Part shown: positions 53,756-61,658 of the stretch, piece after piece | How positions within the stretch are numbered: the stretch's first letter is position 1 | Layout of the letters: each line of letters begins with the position of its first letter | DNA from: Salinithrix halophila | Lineage (GTDB): Bacteria > Bacillota > Bacilli > Thermoactinomycetales > DSM-45169 | Reading direction: 5' to 3' | DNA: 64,000 nt | Assembly (NCBI RefSeq): GCF_042650125.1 | Contig: NZ_JBHSAP010000003.1 | Location: forward strand, 1 to 64,000 | Position numbers and translations under genes: made by a program | Notes under the pieces: model-generated | Databases searched by the model: none | What the model was told of the DNA's origin: nothing | The model's input: the letters and a program-made list of their open reading frames with translations, nothing else

Positions 53756-53786
53756 CCATCGAAGCAGCTGCTTCGATGGGCTTTTT
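53756..53786 (+). terminator. Terminator of moaDE-moeB
   Basis: CCATCGAAGC and GCTTCGATGG form a near-perfect palindrome followed by CTTTTTC, about 90 nt after the moeB stop. Confidence 0.82.
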
Positions 53787-53869
53787 CTATCACCTCACCT
53801 TGCTCATCGAATTCTATCATTTTCCATCTGTCTTTCATAGAGGGGACTGAATAACAACCGAGGGCTGAT

Positions 53870-54778
53870 TCACTTCCCGTCGGTTGGGACGATATCCACG
53901 TTGCCCAATTGCTCCAATACCCGTATCAGGGAGTGCGTACCGTCTTCATTGCCGCCATGGGCTTGGACGGAGCGGAGGAGTTGGTTAACGGTTGCGGTCC
54001 CGATCAAGGGAAGCTCCAACCGTTCCGCTTCCTGAAGGACGATACGCAGGTCTTTCTGCTGAAAAAGGACTGAAAAACCCGGTTCCAAATCCCCTTTCAC
54101 CACCCGGGGGGCCAGATTGGACAATGCCCAGGAACCGGCTGCCCCCTGGGTCGTCACCTGAATCATCTTCTCCAGGTCCACCCCTGACTTCTTGGCGAAG
54201 GAGAGAGCTTCCACCATCCCCAACAGATTCAACCCGCACATAATCTGGTTGCAAGCTTTCACCGTCTGACCCGCACCGACCGGGCCGCAATGAACGATAT
54301 TTTTACCCATCGCTTCAAAGAGTGGCTGGACTCGCTCCAGATCCTCCGCTTCTCCTCCGATCATAATGGAAAGGGTCCCTTCCCTGGCCCCCACATCCCC
54401 GCCGCTTACAGGCGCATCTAACATGCGTACCCCTTTTCTCTTGGCCTGCTCCGCCAATTTACGGGTTGCATCGGAGGAAATGGTGCTCATATCTACAAGC
54501 ACTAGACCCTCTCTAGCTCCGGCCAACACCCCTTTTGGCCCCGTCACCACCTCTTCCACATCGGGGGTATCTCCGACGATGGTGATGACTACATCGCTGG
54601 TTTGAGCCACTTCTTGCGGGGATTCCGCCCGTTTTGCCCCCCATTCCTGGGCTGCCTCCATGCGGGAAGCTGTCCGATTCCACACGGTGATCGGAAACCC
54701 GGCTTGATAGAGATTACGGGCCATGGAGCGACCCATGATCCCCAATCCAATAAAACCGACACGCATCTTTTCAGCCAA
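53870..54778 (-). CDS. 3-hydroxyisobutyrate dehydrogenase-type NAD(P) oxidoreductase
   Basis: A 302-aa beta-hydroxyacid dehydrogenase (GarR/MmsB-like). The Rossmann motif is FIGLGIMGRSMARNL; LDAPVSGGDVGAREGTLSIM is the substrate-binding signature, and the catalytic Lys lies in AGQTVKACNQIM. The real substrate (tartronate semialdehyde, 3-hydroxyisobutyrate or other) is not visible. TTG 54778 is chosen with AGGAGG 7 nt upstream. A decayed copy of its 5' end occurs at about 58.0 kb. Confidence 0.9.
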   Translation of the reverse strand: MAEKMRVGFIGLGIMGRSMARNLYQAGFPITVWNRTASRMEAAQEWGAKRAESPQEVAQTSDVVITIVGDTPDVEEVVTGPKGVLAGAREGLVLVDMSTISSDATRKLAEQAKRKGVRMLDAPVSGGDVGAREGTLSIMIGGEAEDLERVQPLFEAMGKNIVHCGPVGAGQTVKACNQIMCGLNLLGMVEALSFAKKSGVDLEKMIQVTTQGAAGSWALSNLAPRVVKGDLEPGFSVLFQQKDLRIVLQEAERLELPLIGTATVNQLLRSVQAHGGNEDGTHSLIRVLEQLGNVDIVPTDGK

Positions 54779-54867
54779 GTCGACTCCTCCTCTCCCCATC
54801 TAGGGGATTTCTTTCGATGTTCCTTCTCCATTGTACCGGTTTCAAGCGGGGAGCCAAATCCTCCGTG
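54721..54867. repeat. Repeat unit A (5' end of the dehydrogenase gene)
   Basis: The first ~60 nt of the dehydrogenase gene and its upstream region recur at 57985-58131 with high, imperfect identity (for example ATGATCCCCAATCCAATAAA in both). The copy here is intact. Confidence 0.85.
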
Positions 54868-54978
54868 AGAGAAGGACTTTGATGTTACTCAGGGATCGTT
54901 GTTCCTGATACGATCTCTATCTCGATCTCCGTTTTTATCATCTCTTTACGGCCGGCAAAAAGAGATATGGATAATTCC

Positions 54979-55278
54979 ATAAGGTCTTGCTGACATCGAA
55001 AGGCTTATTGGGCATTCCGAACTCATTGTATGGGAAACAAACAAATGCAAGTCTTGGAAGGAGAAAAATTGACCAAAGGCGAATATAAGATATCGATTGG
55101 AAAAAACAAATATAGCCGAAGAATGTAGAGGTACATTTATTGTAACCTATTTTTCATCAAAAAGAAGGCGATTGACCTTAAAAGCATGTGGTTATCCATC
55201 GTGATGGTTTTAATCGGTTCCATTGTTGGTGGATGGCTTATTTTTCATATAAATGCCAAATATCTCATAATGATATTC
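54979..55278 (+). pseudogene. Decayed, internally deleted copy of the oxygenase end and exporter start
   Basis: 54979-55125 matches 56902-57048 (end of the oxygenase gene) and 55130-55278 matches 57284-57432 (early part of the TauE gene), with the ~235 nt between them deleted at a GTAGAG junction. Both parts carry point changes and small indels, so no protein is encoded. It lies directly upstream of the cysteine dioxygenase gene. Confidence 0.85.
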
Positions 55279-55292
55279 TTAGGAGGGAGAAG

Positions 55293-55889
55293 ATGTCTAA
55301 GATTGTTGCGGCATATAGCCCTAATGTAAGCAAATTGATTTCATCTCTCTCGAACTCTCAATCAATGAAGATCATCTACCAGATTATTGAAACATCATCA
55401 ATATGTGTCGAAGACATTGAACCTTATCGTCACTTTGAGACATCCTCGTATGGAAGAAATTTGATCTATGGTTGCAGTCAATTTGAAATGATTCTAATAT
55501 GCTGGAAGCCAGAGCAAGAATCAGCAATTCATGACCATGACCAATCTGACTGTATTATGCGATGTATCAGCGGCAAGTTAGAAGAGACACGATACATTCA
55601 AACCTCTTGTGAAGATGGTTCTGCTTCAGAGATCAAGCAGGTCAATTCAAAAATAGTCCGTGAAGGAGATGTGACCTACATTAACAATGATATTGGACTT
55701 CACAAAATAAGGAATATAAACGAAGGCGTATCGTTTGCCCTTCATGTTTATTTTCCTGGGATTAGAAAGTGCCATATTTTCAATACAGAGGACAATAGCA
55801 AAAGAGAAATAATGAATTCATTTACCAGCGAGTATGGCGTTAAAAAAAATAAAGCGGGGATGGGTTATGATGAATACTGGAACAATTAA
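55293..55889 (+). CDS. Cysteine dioxygenase family protein
   Basis: A 198-aa cupin. The non-heme iron ligands fit at H80, H82 (HDH motif) and H137. C87 stands five residues after H82, the same spacing as rat CDO C93, and Y53-x-R55 matches the Y58-x-R60 that binds the substrate carboxylate. H151 and Y153 match the S-H-Y triad, but the serine position is A149. These agree with oxidation of L-cysteine to cysteine sulfinate. ATG 55293 follows AGGAGGGAG at about 5 nt. An in-frame upstream stretch lies in the decayed repeat and is not coding. Confidence 0.88.
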   Translation: MSKIVAAYSPNVSKLISSLSNSQSMKIIYQIIETSSICVEDIEPYRHFETSSYGRNLIYGCSQFEMILICWKPEQESAIHDHDQSDCIMRCISGKLEETRYIQTSCEDGSASEIKQVNSKIVREGDVTYINNDIGLHKIRNINEGVSFALHVYFPGIRKCHIFNTEDNSKREIMNSFTSEYGVKKNKAGMGYDEYWNN

Positions 55890-57126
55890 AAAACATGAAA
55901 TTTTAGAAATAATGCTCTCTGAATACGTAAGCAATCAAATCAATAGGATCATAGAGAGCGAGTTGAAAGAGCACAATCCTTATTTTTGTGATGAGTCAGT
56001 GGTATTTTCATTTGCCCAAACGGTATTCACCTGTTTAGAGGATTATTCCAAAAGACATCAATGCCCGGATACTGAGAAGCTTATTACTATTATCAAAGAA
56101 GCTCATTCCGGTGGAAATATACCACCTCTCTTCATCAGAAATACTCCCTGTGACCCCGTAGAGACATTATTACCGGCTGAAAATCGTAAAGGGTTCGATT
56201 ATGGTGAAAGTGAACATGACAGAATGAAGTTGTATTTTTATTCGGAATGGGTAACATGGCTCTTTGCGACGCTTTTGAATCATGATGCTCTCGTTCATCC
56301 GTCTGAGCATGGCGGTAAAAACAGATTTCATCTCATTTCACCTGTAAATAACCATGAAAATTTGCGGAATGTCGGTGCAAGTACTGGCGGCGGGAATTTT
56401 TATCAGCATAATGATGCAACGGTTCATACAGAGGTGAAAAATCAATCGGATGTCGAGGAGAGACTAAAAGCATTTAAAACTGATTTAAATACTACTTCAC
56501 GCAGGCTTAATAAACCGGTTGAAACCATCATTTCTGAAATTACTTGCGGCAAGTTCACCAGAGTTGATGCCCTTTTGTTAAAGGGAATACTGAACTTACA
56601 AACGGAGACTCATATTGGAACACCGCGCTTACTTCAAAAGCACCTCGAGGAAAACTCCTTCAACAAAGACGATATATTATCCTTGAGTCAAATGCCCATT
56701 GCTCATATTGCAGGAATGGCAGACGGGAAAATATCCGGGTATGTTGGTGAAATAAATAGAATCATCAATTTGGATAAAGATGGAACTATCATTGCCACTT
56801 GTTTGAATGGAGCAGAGAACAGATTGATTTACGTTGGTAAAAGTGACCGGGATCAATTAGTCTTTGAAAGATTTTTGGAGTTATTGCGGACTATGCCGAC
56901 ATATAAGGTCTTGCTGACATCGAAAGACTTATTGTTCATTCCGAACTCATCGTATGGGAAACAAACAAATGCAAGTCATGGAAGGGGAAGATTGACCAAA
57001 GACGAATATAAGATACCGATTGGAAAAAACAAATACAGCCGCAGAATGATCTGCAGGCAATATGTTTCAAGCCGCATGCGTGATAATAAAGAAAGCAGGT
57101 TAGGAGAAATGATAAATGGACTTTAG
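55867..57126 (+). CDS. Fe(II)/2-oxoglutarate oxygenase-like protein (clavaminate synthase-like)
   Basis: About 419 aa. The C-terminal part, DLLFIPNSS then NASHGRGRL and RRMICRQYV, follows the distal pattern of clavaminate-synthase-like oxygenases (distal His H371, 2-oxoglutarate Arg near R392-R397). Upstream, either H181-x-D183 or H187-T-E189 could supply the proximal ligands. This is motif reading, not a database match. Two adjacent ATG codons start it inside the dioxygenase 3' end; the stop overlaps the TauE start by 11 nt. AT-rich coding. Confidence 0.6.
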   Translation: MMNTGTIKKHEILEIMLSEYVSNQINRIIESELKEHNPYFCDESVVFSFAQTVFTCLEDYSKRHQCPDTEKLITIIKEAHSGGNIPPLFIRNTPCDPVETLLPAENRKGFDYGESEHDRMKLYFYSEWVTWLFATLLNHDALVHPSEHGGKNRFHLISPVNNHENLRNVGASTGGGNFYQHNDATVHTEVKNQSDVEERLKAFKTDLNTTSRRLNKPVETIISEITCGKFTRVDALLLKGILNLQTETHIGTPRLLQKHLEENSFNKDDILSLSQMPIAHIAGMADGKISGYVGEINRIINLDKDGTIIATCLNGAENRLIYVGKSDRDQLVFERFLELLRTMPTYKVLLTSKDLLFIPNSSYGKQTNASHGRGRLTKDEYKIPIGKNKYSRRMICRQYVSSRMRDNKESRLGEMINGL

Positions 57127-57871
57127 TTTGGAGGTATTTCTTTTACTATTCCTGGTGGCCATTCTGGCAGGTTGGGTTGATACAATCGCCGGTGGCGGGG
57201 GTATGCTTACTATACCAGCTATGTTATTAGTTGGTATTCCTCCTTCAGTAGCAGTATCCACAAATAAACTTCAAGGCAGCAGCGGTACATTTATTGCAAC
57301 CTTATTTTTCATCAAAAAGAAGGCGATTGACCTTAAAAGCATGTGGTTATCCATCGTGATGGTTTTTATCGGTTCCATTGTTGGTGGATGGCTTGTTTTG
57401 CATATAGATCCCAAATATCTCGTAATGATATTGCCCTTTTTGCTTATTGCTATTGGTCTTTATTTTTTGTTTTCCCCCAATGTAGAAAACAAAGATCGAC
57501 CAATGAAAATCAGCATATCCGTTTTTGCATTAGCGATAGCTCCGATTCTCGGTTTCTATGATGGTTTTTTCGGGCCCGGTACGGGCAGCCTAATAGCATT
57601 ATCCTTTATTACGTTATGTGGTTACGGTGCTTCAAAAGCAACAGCCAATGCCAAGGTTTTGAATTTCACCAGCAATATCTCTGCGTTACTATATTTTGTG
57701 ATCTTCGGTCAAATCGCTTGGTCTATTGGATTGATTATGATGCTCGGTCAAATCTTAGGTTCATTTATTGGCGCAAGGATGGTATTCACTAAAGGGGTTT
57801 CGTTAATCAGACCCGTGGTGATCATCGTATGCTTTATGATGGCTGTACGAATTTTTATACAGAATTTTTAA
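57116..57871 (+). CDS. TauE/SafE family (sulfite) exporter
   Basis: A 251-aa membrane protein with about eight helices. Two family signatures are visible: AGWVDTIAGGGGMLTIPAML near residue 18 and GFYDGFFGPGTGSLIALSF near residue 142. Members export sulfite, sulfoacetate or related anions. AGGAG lies 10 nt before the ATG. Last gene of the three-gene cassette with overlapping reading frames. Confidence 0.9.
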   Translation: MDFSLEVFLLLFLVAILAGWVDTIAGGGGMLTIPAMLLVGIPPSVAVSTNKLQGSSGTFIATLFFIKKKAIDLKSMWLSIVMVFIGSIVGGWLVLHIDPKYLVMILPFLLIAIGLYFLFSPNVENKDRPMKISISVFALAIAPILGFYDGFFGPGTGSLIALSFITLCGYGASKATANAKVLNFTSNISALLYFVIFGQIAWSIGLIMMLGQILGSFIGARMVFTKGVSLIRPVVIIVCFMMAVRIFIQNF

Positions 57872-57898
57872 AACCCAATACGTTTTTTTGGACATAAA

Positions 57899-57928
57899 AA
57901 GGGGGGTCGGGTAGGGCAGGCCCCCCTT
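57899..57928. other. G/C hairpin at the right edge of the cassette
   Basis: AAGGGGGG and CCCCCCTT form a perfect 8-bp stem with a 14-nt loop; on the minus strand a T-run follows. It lies exactly where the AT-rich cassette gives way to the duplicated neighbour fragments. Confidence 0.45.
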
Positions 57929-57982
57929 ATGGTGTCATGACATTCAATATGATGATCTGGGGCCTCAATACGGTCGCTCTCG
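57926..57982 (+). pseudogene. Fragment copy of the DMT transporter 5' end (repeat D')
   Basis: 57926-57982 repeats 58260-58316 with a few changes (ATGATGATCTGGGGCCTCAA in both), covering codons 6-25 of the downstream transporter. It joins directly to the A' fragment at 57985. Confidence 0.85.
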
Positions 57983-57984
57983 AG

Positions 57985-58131
57985 CCATGGAATGGCCCAT
58001 GATCCCCAATCCAATAAAACCGACACGCATCCTTTCAGCCAAGCCGACTCCTCCTCTCCCCATCTAGGGGATTTCTTTGAATGTCCCTCCTCCCTTGTAC
58101 CCGTTTCAAACGGGGTGCCAACTTCTCCTTG
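57985..58131 (-). pseudogene. Fragment copy of the dehydrogenase 5' end (repeat A')
   Basis: A copy of 54721-54867 with about 15% changes: the first ~20 codons and the upstream leader of the beta-hydroxyacid dehydrogenase gene, in the same minus orientation. It is cut off at the junction with D' and cannot encode a protein. Confidence 0.85.
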
Positions 58132-58243
58132 CACAAACCATCCCAAAGCGCTAAAATTTAGGATAACGAAAAATTTCGGGCATTCAAGGAAGAGGCCTTT
58201 GGCCTTTTCCCTTTCTTTTATCTTCAGGAAAGAAGGGTTGGGA

Positions 58244-59182
58244 TTGGATAAGAAAGCCGCTTATGGTGTCATGACATTCAACATGATGATCTGGGGCCTC
58301 AATACCGTCGCTCTCAAAGTACTGGTGGCCCATTTCCCCCCATTGGCGATGCAGTCTCTCCGGATCTTCGTCGCCGGCCTGATCCTGGTTCCCTTTCTGC
58401 TCGTTTTCAACCAATGGCGGAAAATGAGCGGACAGGAATGGAATTTAACGCTGGGAGCCGCCCTATTCGGTGTCCTTGGTCACCATTCCTTGCTAGCGAT
58501 GGGCCTGGAAAAAACGACAGCGAGTCATGCTGCCCTCATCCTTGCCTTAAATCCCCTGGCCACTTCTCTCCTCGCCTTTTTCCTGCTGAAGGATCGGCTT
58601 ACCCTCCTTCGCTGTTTAGGCATCGTCTTCGGTTTGACCGGGGTCTCCTTCGTGGTACTCAACGGAAGTGAAGGGTTACAGCAAGGTACCATCGGTGACT
58701 TATATATCTTGGCCTCCATGGCATCGCAGGCGCTCAGTTTCATTTTCATAAAAAAAGCCACGGATACGCTGGATGCTAAACAGATGACGTCGGTCATGTT
58801 CTTGCTGGGATCCTTGATGATCCTCACAGTCGCCTTTTTCACAAACCCGGTATCCCTTCCGCAAATGATCGGCAGCAGTCCATGGATATGGACCATCTTC
58901 TTTGGATCAGCGGTCATTGCAACAGGCCTCGGTCATCTCATTTACAACTCTGCCATCCATCGACTGGGGCCGGGGCAGACAGCCATCTTCATCAACATGA
59001 CCCCTTTCTTCGCTCTCACCGGCTCCATATGGCTCCTGGGTGAGGCGATGGCATGGACCCAGGCCTTCGGCTTTCTTTTCATCTGCACCGGTGTCTTCCT
59101 TGGCTCGGGTGCCCTGGATGGGTGGTGGACCGCCATTTGGACCGGCTTCCGTCTTTCCCGGAAGCAGACAGATTGTCAATGA
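58244..59182 (+). CDS. EamA/DMT family transporter
   Basis: A 312-aa protein with ten membrane helices in two EamA repeats (first ends near KTTASHAALILALNPL; second includes GLGHLIYNSAIHRLGPG). Drug/metabolite transporter superfamily; the substrate is not predictable. TTG 58244 is chosen with AGAAGGG 6 nt upstream. In-frame sequence before it belongs to duplicated fragments, not to the gene. Confidence 0.9.
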   Translation: MDKKAAYGVMTFNMMIWGLNTVALKVLVAHFPPLAMQSLRIFVAGLILVPFLLVFNQWRKMSGQEWNLTLGAALFGVLGHHSLLAMGLEKTTASHAALILALNPLATSLLAFFLLKDRLTLLRCLGIVFGLTGVSFVVLNGSEGLQQGTIGDLYILASMASQALSFIFIKKATDTLDAKQMTSVMFLLGSLMILTVAFFTNPVSLPQMIGSSPWIWTIFFGSAVIATGLGHLIYNSAIHRLGPGQTAIFINMTPFFALTGSIWLLGEAMAWTQAFGFLFICTGVFLGSGALDGWWTAIWTGFRLSRKQTDCQ

Positions 59183-59204
59183 AACAGAAGAAACCTGGTC
59201 GGTT

Positions 59205-59268
59205 CACCCCCTAAAAGTAGACACAGGAAAATCTCCTCTGTGTAGAACTACTTTTACGGGGTGTTTTT
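59205..59268 (+). terminator. Long-stem terminator after the DMT gene
   Basis: CACCCCCTAAAAGTAG-ACACAG pairs with CTGTGT and CTACTTTTACGGGGTG, giving about 24 bp with one bulge, followed by TTTTT. The stem ends resemble IS3-type terminal repeats, so a small element may have supplied it. Confidence 0.75.
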
Positions 59269-59459
59269 CGTGAAACCGAAGTTCCTTCCTCTGAGGTACA
59301 ACAAACCATTAACGAATGAAATATCCATTTGGACGTTTTGCGCCGATTACTGGATCCTGTTTTTTATCTATTTGATCATCGTTCCCAACTGTTTGGTGTA
59401 TAATCAAGATATAAGGAAAAAAGGGGGAATTTATCATCCCTCTAAGGAGGTAGTAAAAA

Positions 59460-59723
59460 ATGAGTGAAGCTAGTAGTTTTTGGGATATCATGGGCCCAAT
59501 AGGTTTTGCCCTGTTCGGTATTTGTTTCGTTCTCTCTATTTGGGGATATCGAAAACATTCGGCAATGGTTGTTTTTATGTGTAGTTTAGTTAGTGGTGTT
59601 ACTGCCTATATAATGATGTGGTCTTTCGGGCTAATTATCGGAATCGTGGCTGTGCTTCAATTATTAGCTGCTTTTTATCTTTATAGAAAACCGAGAGAAA
59701 GCAAAGAGCGAGTCGACAACTAA
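59460..59723 (+). CDS. Small membrane protein of unknown function
   Basis: An 87-aa protein with three predicted membrane helices (about residues 8-26, 33-48, 52-73) and a charged tail. CTAAGGAGG lies 9 nt upstream of the ATG. AT-rich, and a terminator overlaps the stop. No family is recognised. Confidence 0.65.
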   Translation: MSEASSFWDIMGPIGFALFGICFVLSIWGYRKHSAMVVFMCSLVSGVTAYIMMWSFGLIIGIVAVLQLLAAFYLYRKPRESKERVDN

Positions 59724-59743
59724 TTGTCGGCTCGCTCTTTTTA
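59703..59743. terminator. Bidirectional terminator overlapping a stop codon
   Basis: AAAGAGCGAGTCGACAA-CTAA-TTGTCGGCTCGCTCTTT forms a 17-bp stem followed by TTTTT on the plus strand and TTT on the minus strand, serving both convergent small genes. Confidence 0.88.
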
Positions 59744-59748
59744 TCCTT

Positions 59749-60486
59749 TTATCCCGACTTTGTAGCAATATCAAGGTCTAACAAAGTATGACCTTCACCA
59801 CTTCGCGCCCAATCTACATAGTAACGTGACTTCCCTGTATAGTAACCTTCAATTGTTATATAATGTGTTACTCTGGTCACTTTACCATCATTTCCGAAAT
59901 CGTAGTTGTGGAACTTCGCCCTAGACTTACTCTCGACAGTTCTGTTACCATCTATAAACCTTAAGCCTGTAAACTTATTTTCATCTACATACCAGTGTGT
60001 GCCTAGAGAACTTGGATAAGCAGCCCAAGCAGATTTACTTCTAGATCGATAAGAAACACTACTACTACCTTTTGAGAAATTCAACTTTTGAGTGTGCTTA
60101 GCTAAGTCTACCCCAGCAGGATCATCCGTAATAGCGGTTACGGATCGATACCGTGATCCTCTCGCTGTAATCTTATCCTGCAGTTCTTCTTGGAAGGATT
60201 CTAACTTTTCACCCTCTATGTTAGTAGCTGTGTACGTTCCGGCTTTCTCATCAACTTCTATATTATAAGCCTCCACTTCATTCGCTTCACTAGCTTCTCC
60301 TTCTATTCTAATGACGTCCTCTTCATCACTTATCACGGTTCGTGTTACCTTTTTAAACACCCTTTCCGTACTATTAGATGGGTTAAGTACCTCAGATTCA
60401 TTATATACTGGCTCACTTGCCGATGAAACAGATGGAAATGAACCTATTGCTAAAGTGACAGCTAATAATACAGCCCTTTTCAACAT
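59749..60486 (-). CDS. Secreted protein of unknown function
   Basis: A 245-aa protein with a signal peptide (KRAVLLAVTLAIGSFPSVSSA, cleavage near residue 23). The mature part is acidic first, then Tyr/Ser/Arg-rich with beta-type segments (YITIEGYYTGKSRYYVDW). No cysteine pairs and no known domain recognised. AAGGAGG lies 6 nt before the ATG. AT-rich compared with the core. Confidence 0.7.
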   Translation of the reverse strand: MLKRAVLLAVTLAIGSFPSVSSASEPVYNESEVLNPSNSTERVFKKVTRTVISDEEDVIRIEGEASEANEVEAYNIEVDEKAGTYTATNIEGEKLESFQEELQDKITARGSRYRSVTAITDDPAGVDLAKHTQKLNFSKGSSSVSYRSRSKSAWAAYPSSLGTHWYVDENKFTGLRFIDGNRTVESKSRAKFHNYDFGNDGKVTRVTHYITIEGYYTGKSRYYVDWARSGEGHTLLDLDIATKSG

Positions 60487-60902
60487 TAAAAACCTCCTTA
60501 TCCAAATATCACAACAACATATTACTCTAAAGTGGTTCTGTTGTAAATACTTAATATTTTTAAAAAATTTTTATGGTATTAAGCTTTGTAAAAAGCCTAG
60601 GCGACGCGAGGTCGTGACAGAATTTAACCATTATAACCCCAAAAAGGCGCTACACTTGTCATGGGCCCACCATGCACTCAAAACTACCAAATCGATTATC
60701 CCCAAAGATCTCAAATAAAACAGAAGAAGCCCAGCACCAAGGATGGGACACCTCGCCGAACTTCCTGCAAAAACATGATAAATTCCCTCAGTGGAGGCCG
60801 GTTACCAATTGCCAGCTAATGGATGTGCCTCCGTATTCCCCCTGTAAGGTTCGTACTCCTACGGTTTTCATCATGGAGGGCACCCTTCTTTTGCTATCCC
60901 TT
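60487..60902. other. Intergenic region without a recognised feature
   Basis: About 415 nt between the secreted protein gene's upstream side and the SprT 3' end. No RBS-backed ORF or RNA motif was recognised. Confidence 0.45.
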
Positions 60903-61382
60903 CTACAGCTCTTTCAAAGAAAGCGGCCCCCGGCAGTGGCCACATCGATAGCGACGGGGGTCCATCCTTTTTTTCCGGTAGGCTTTTTGGCCGCATTCCC
61001 GGCAGACCAAAACCCAACGAAAGGGCTTTTCCCCCTTCCCGCCGGGAAGGGTCGGTGTGTAACGCAGGCCCTTGACACGGGCGAGGAGTTCCTTAAACTC
61101 CCCGTCACGATGGCGGTACCCTTTCCCTTCTCGATGCAGGTGATAGTGACAGAGCTCATGGCGAATGATCCCCTCCATCACTTCCACCCCCAATGCTTCC
61201 AGGTGTCGGGGGCTGACTTCAATCCGATGGTCGTGAAGAAAATACCGACCGCCGGTTGTCCGTAACCGCCGATTAAACCGGGCCTGATGGAGGAAGGGTT
61301 TACCGAAATCCCGGAGGGATATAGCCTCCACCCAGTGCTGCAACGCTGTGTCATCCATCGGTGTACCCAAATCGGGATTCAC
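60903..61382 (-). CDS. SprT family protein
   Basis: About 159 aa. It has the zinc-metalloprotease-like motif HELCHYHLHREG, the family's FNRRLRTTGGRY stretch and a C-terminal zinc ribbon (CRECG and CGHC). GTG 61382 has AAGGAGG 10 nt upstream; the ATG at 61358 starts nearer the usual family N terminus and is an alternative. SprT-like proteins are of uncertain function in bacteria. It is divergent from cmpA. Confidence 0.85.
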   Translation of the reverse strand: MNPDLGTPMDDTALQHWVEAISLRDFGKPFLHQARFNRRLRTTGGRYFLHDHRIEVSPRHLEALGVEVMEGIIRHELCHYHLHREGKGYRHRDGEFKELLARVKGLRYTPTLPGGKGEKPFRWVLVCRECGQKAYRKKRMDPRRYRCGHCRGPLSLKEL

Positions 61383-61446
61383 GGAACAACAGCCTCCTTC
61401 ATAAACTTTAACCACGGCACATTCGTCACAGGGGGAGGCCTTTTTC

Positions 61447-61578
61447 ATGCCATACTGGCTGCGTCGTCAGCTACAACGGGCATTCCACGGAAAAGACCGG
61501 CGGCAGATCCGCATCCTGAACGACTGCTGGTTTCAATATCAGGAGAAAAACACGTTTCTTCCGTTGGAATCCCGTTAA
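61447..61578 (+). CDS. cmpA: Cortex morphogenetic protein CmpA
   Basis: A 43-aa basic peptide, MPYWLRRQLQRAF followed by QIRILNDCWFQY, matching CmpA, the small sporulation protein that links coat and cortex assembly in Bacillus. GGGGGAGG lies 8 nt before the ATG. It starts about 65 nt from the divergent SprT start and ends at a bidirectional terminator. Confidence 0.85.
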   Translation: MPYWLRRQLQRAFHGKDRRQIRILNDCWFQYQEKNTFLPLESR

Positions 61579-61611
61579 GGCATCCACCTCATGGATAAAG
61601 GGTATCACATG

Positions 61612-61644
61612 AAAAAGCAGACGGCGAAACCCGTCTGCTTTTTT
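61612..61644. terminator. Bidirectional terminator
   Basis: GCAGACGG-CGAAAC-CCGTCTGC with T-runs on both strands; it serves cmpA (plus) and the thermitase-like protease (minus). Confidence 0.9.
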
Positions 61645-61658
61645 GTAGGAATACCATT

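Noticed and set aside
55188..55292. In-frame upstream extension of the cysteine dioxygenase gene
   Set aside because: It is translated from the decayed repeat copy; a good RBS and ATG occur at 55293.
57992..58243. In-frame upstream extension of the DMT transporter
   Set aside because: It runs through the duplicated dehydrogenase fragment in the wrong sense; the TTG at 58244 has an SD.
60843..60880. A minus-strand peptide starting MKTVGVR, like the start of a Phd-type antitoxin
   Set aside because: It ends after about 27 codons, has no RBS and no toxin gene nearby.
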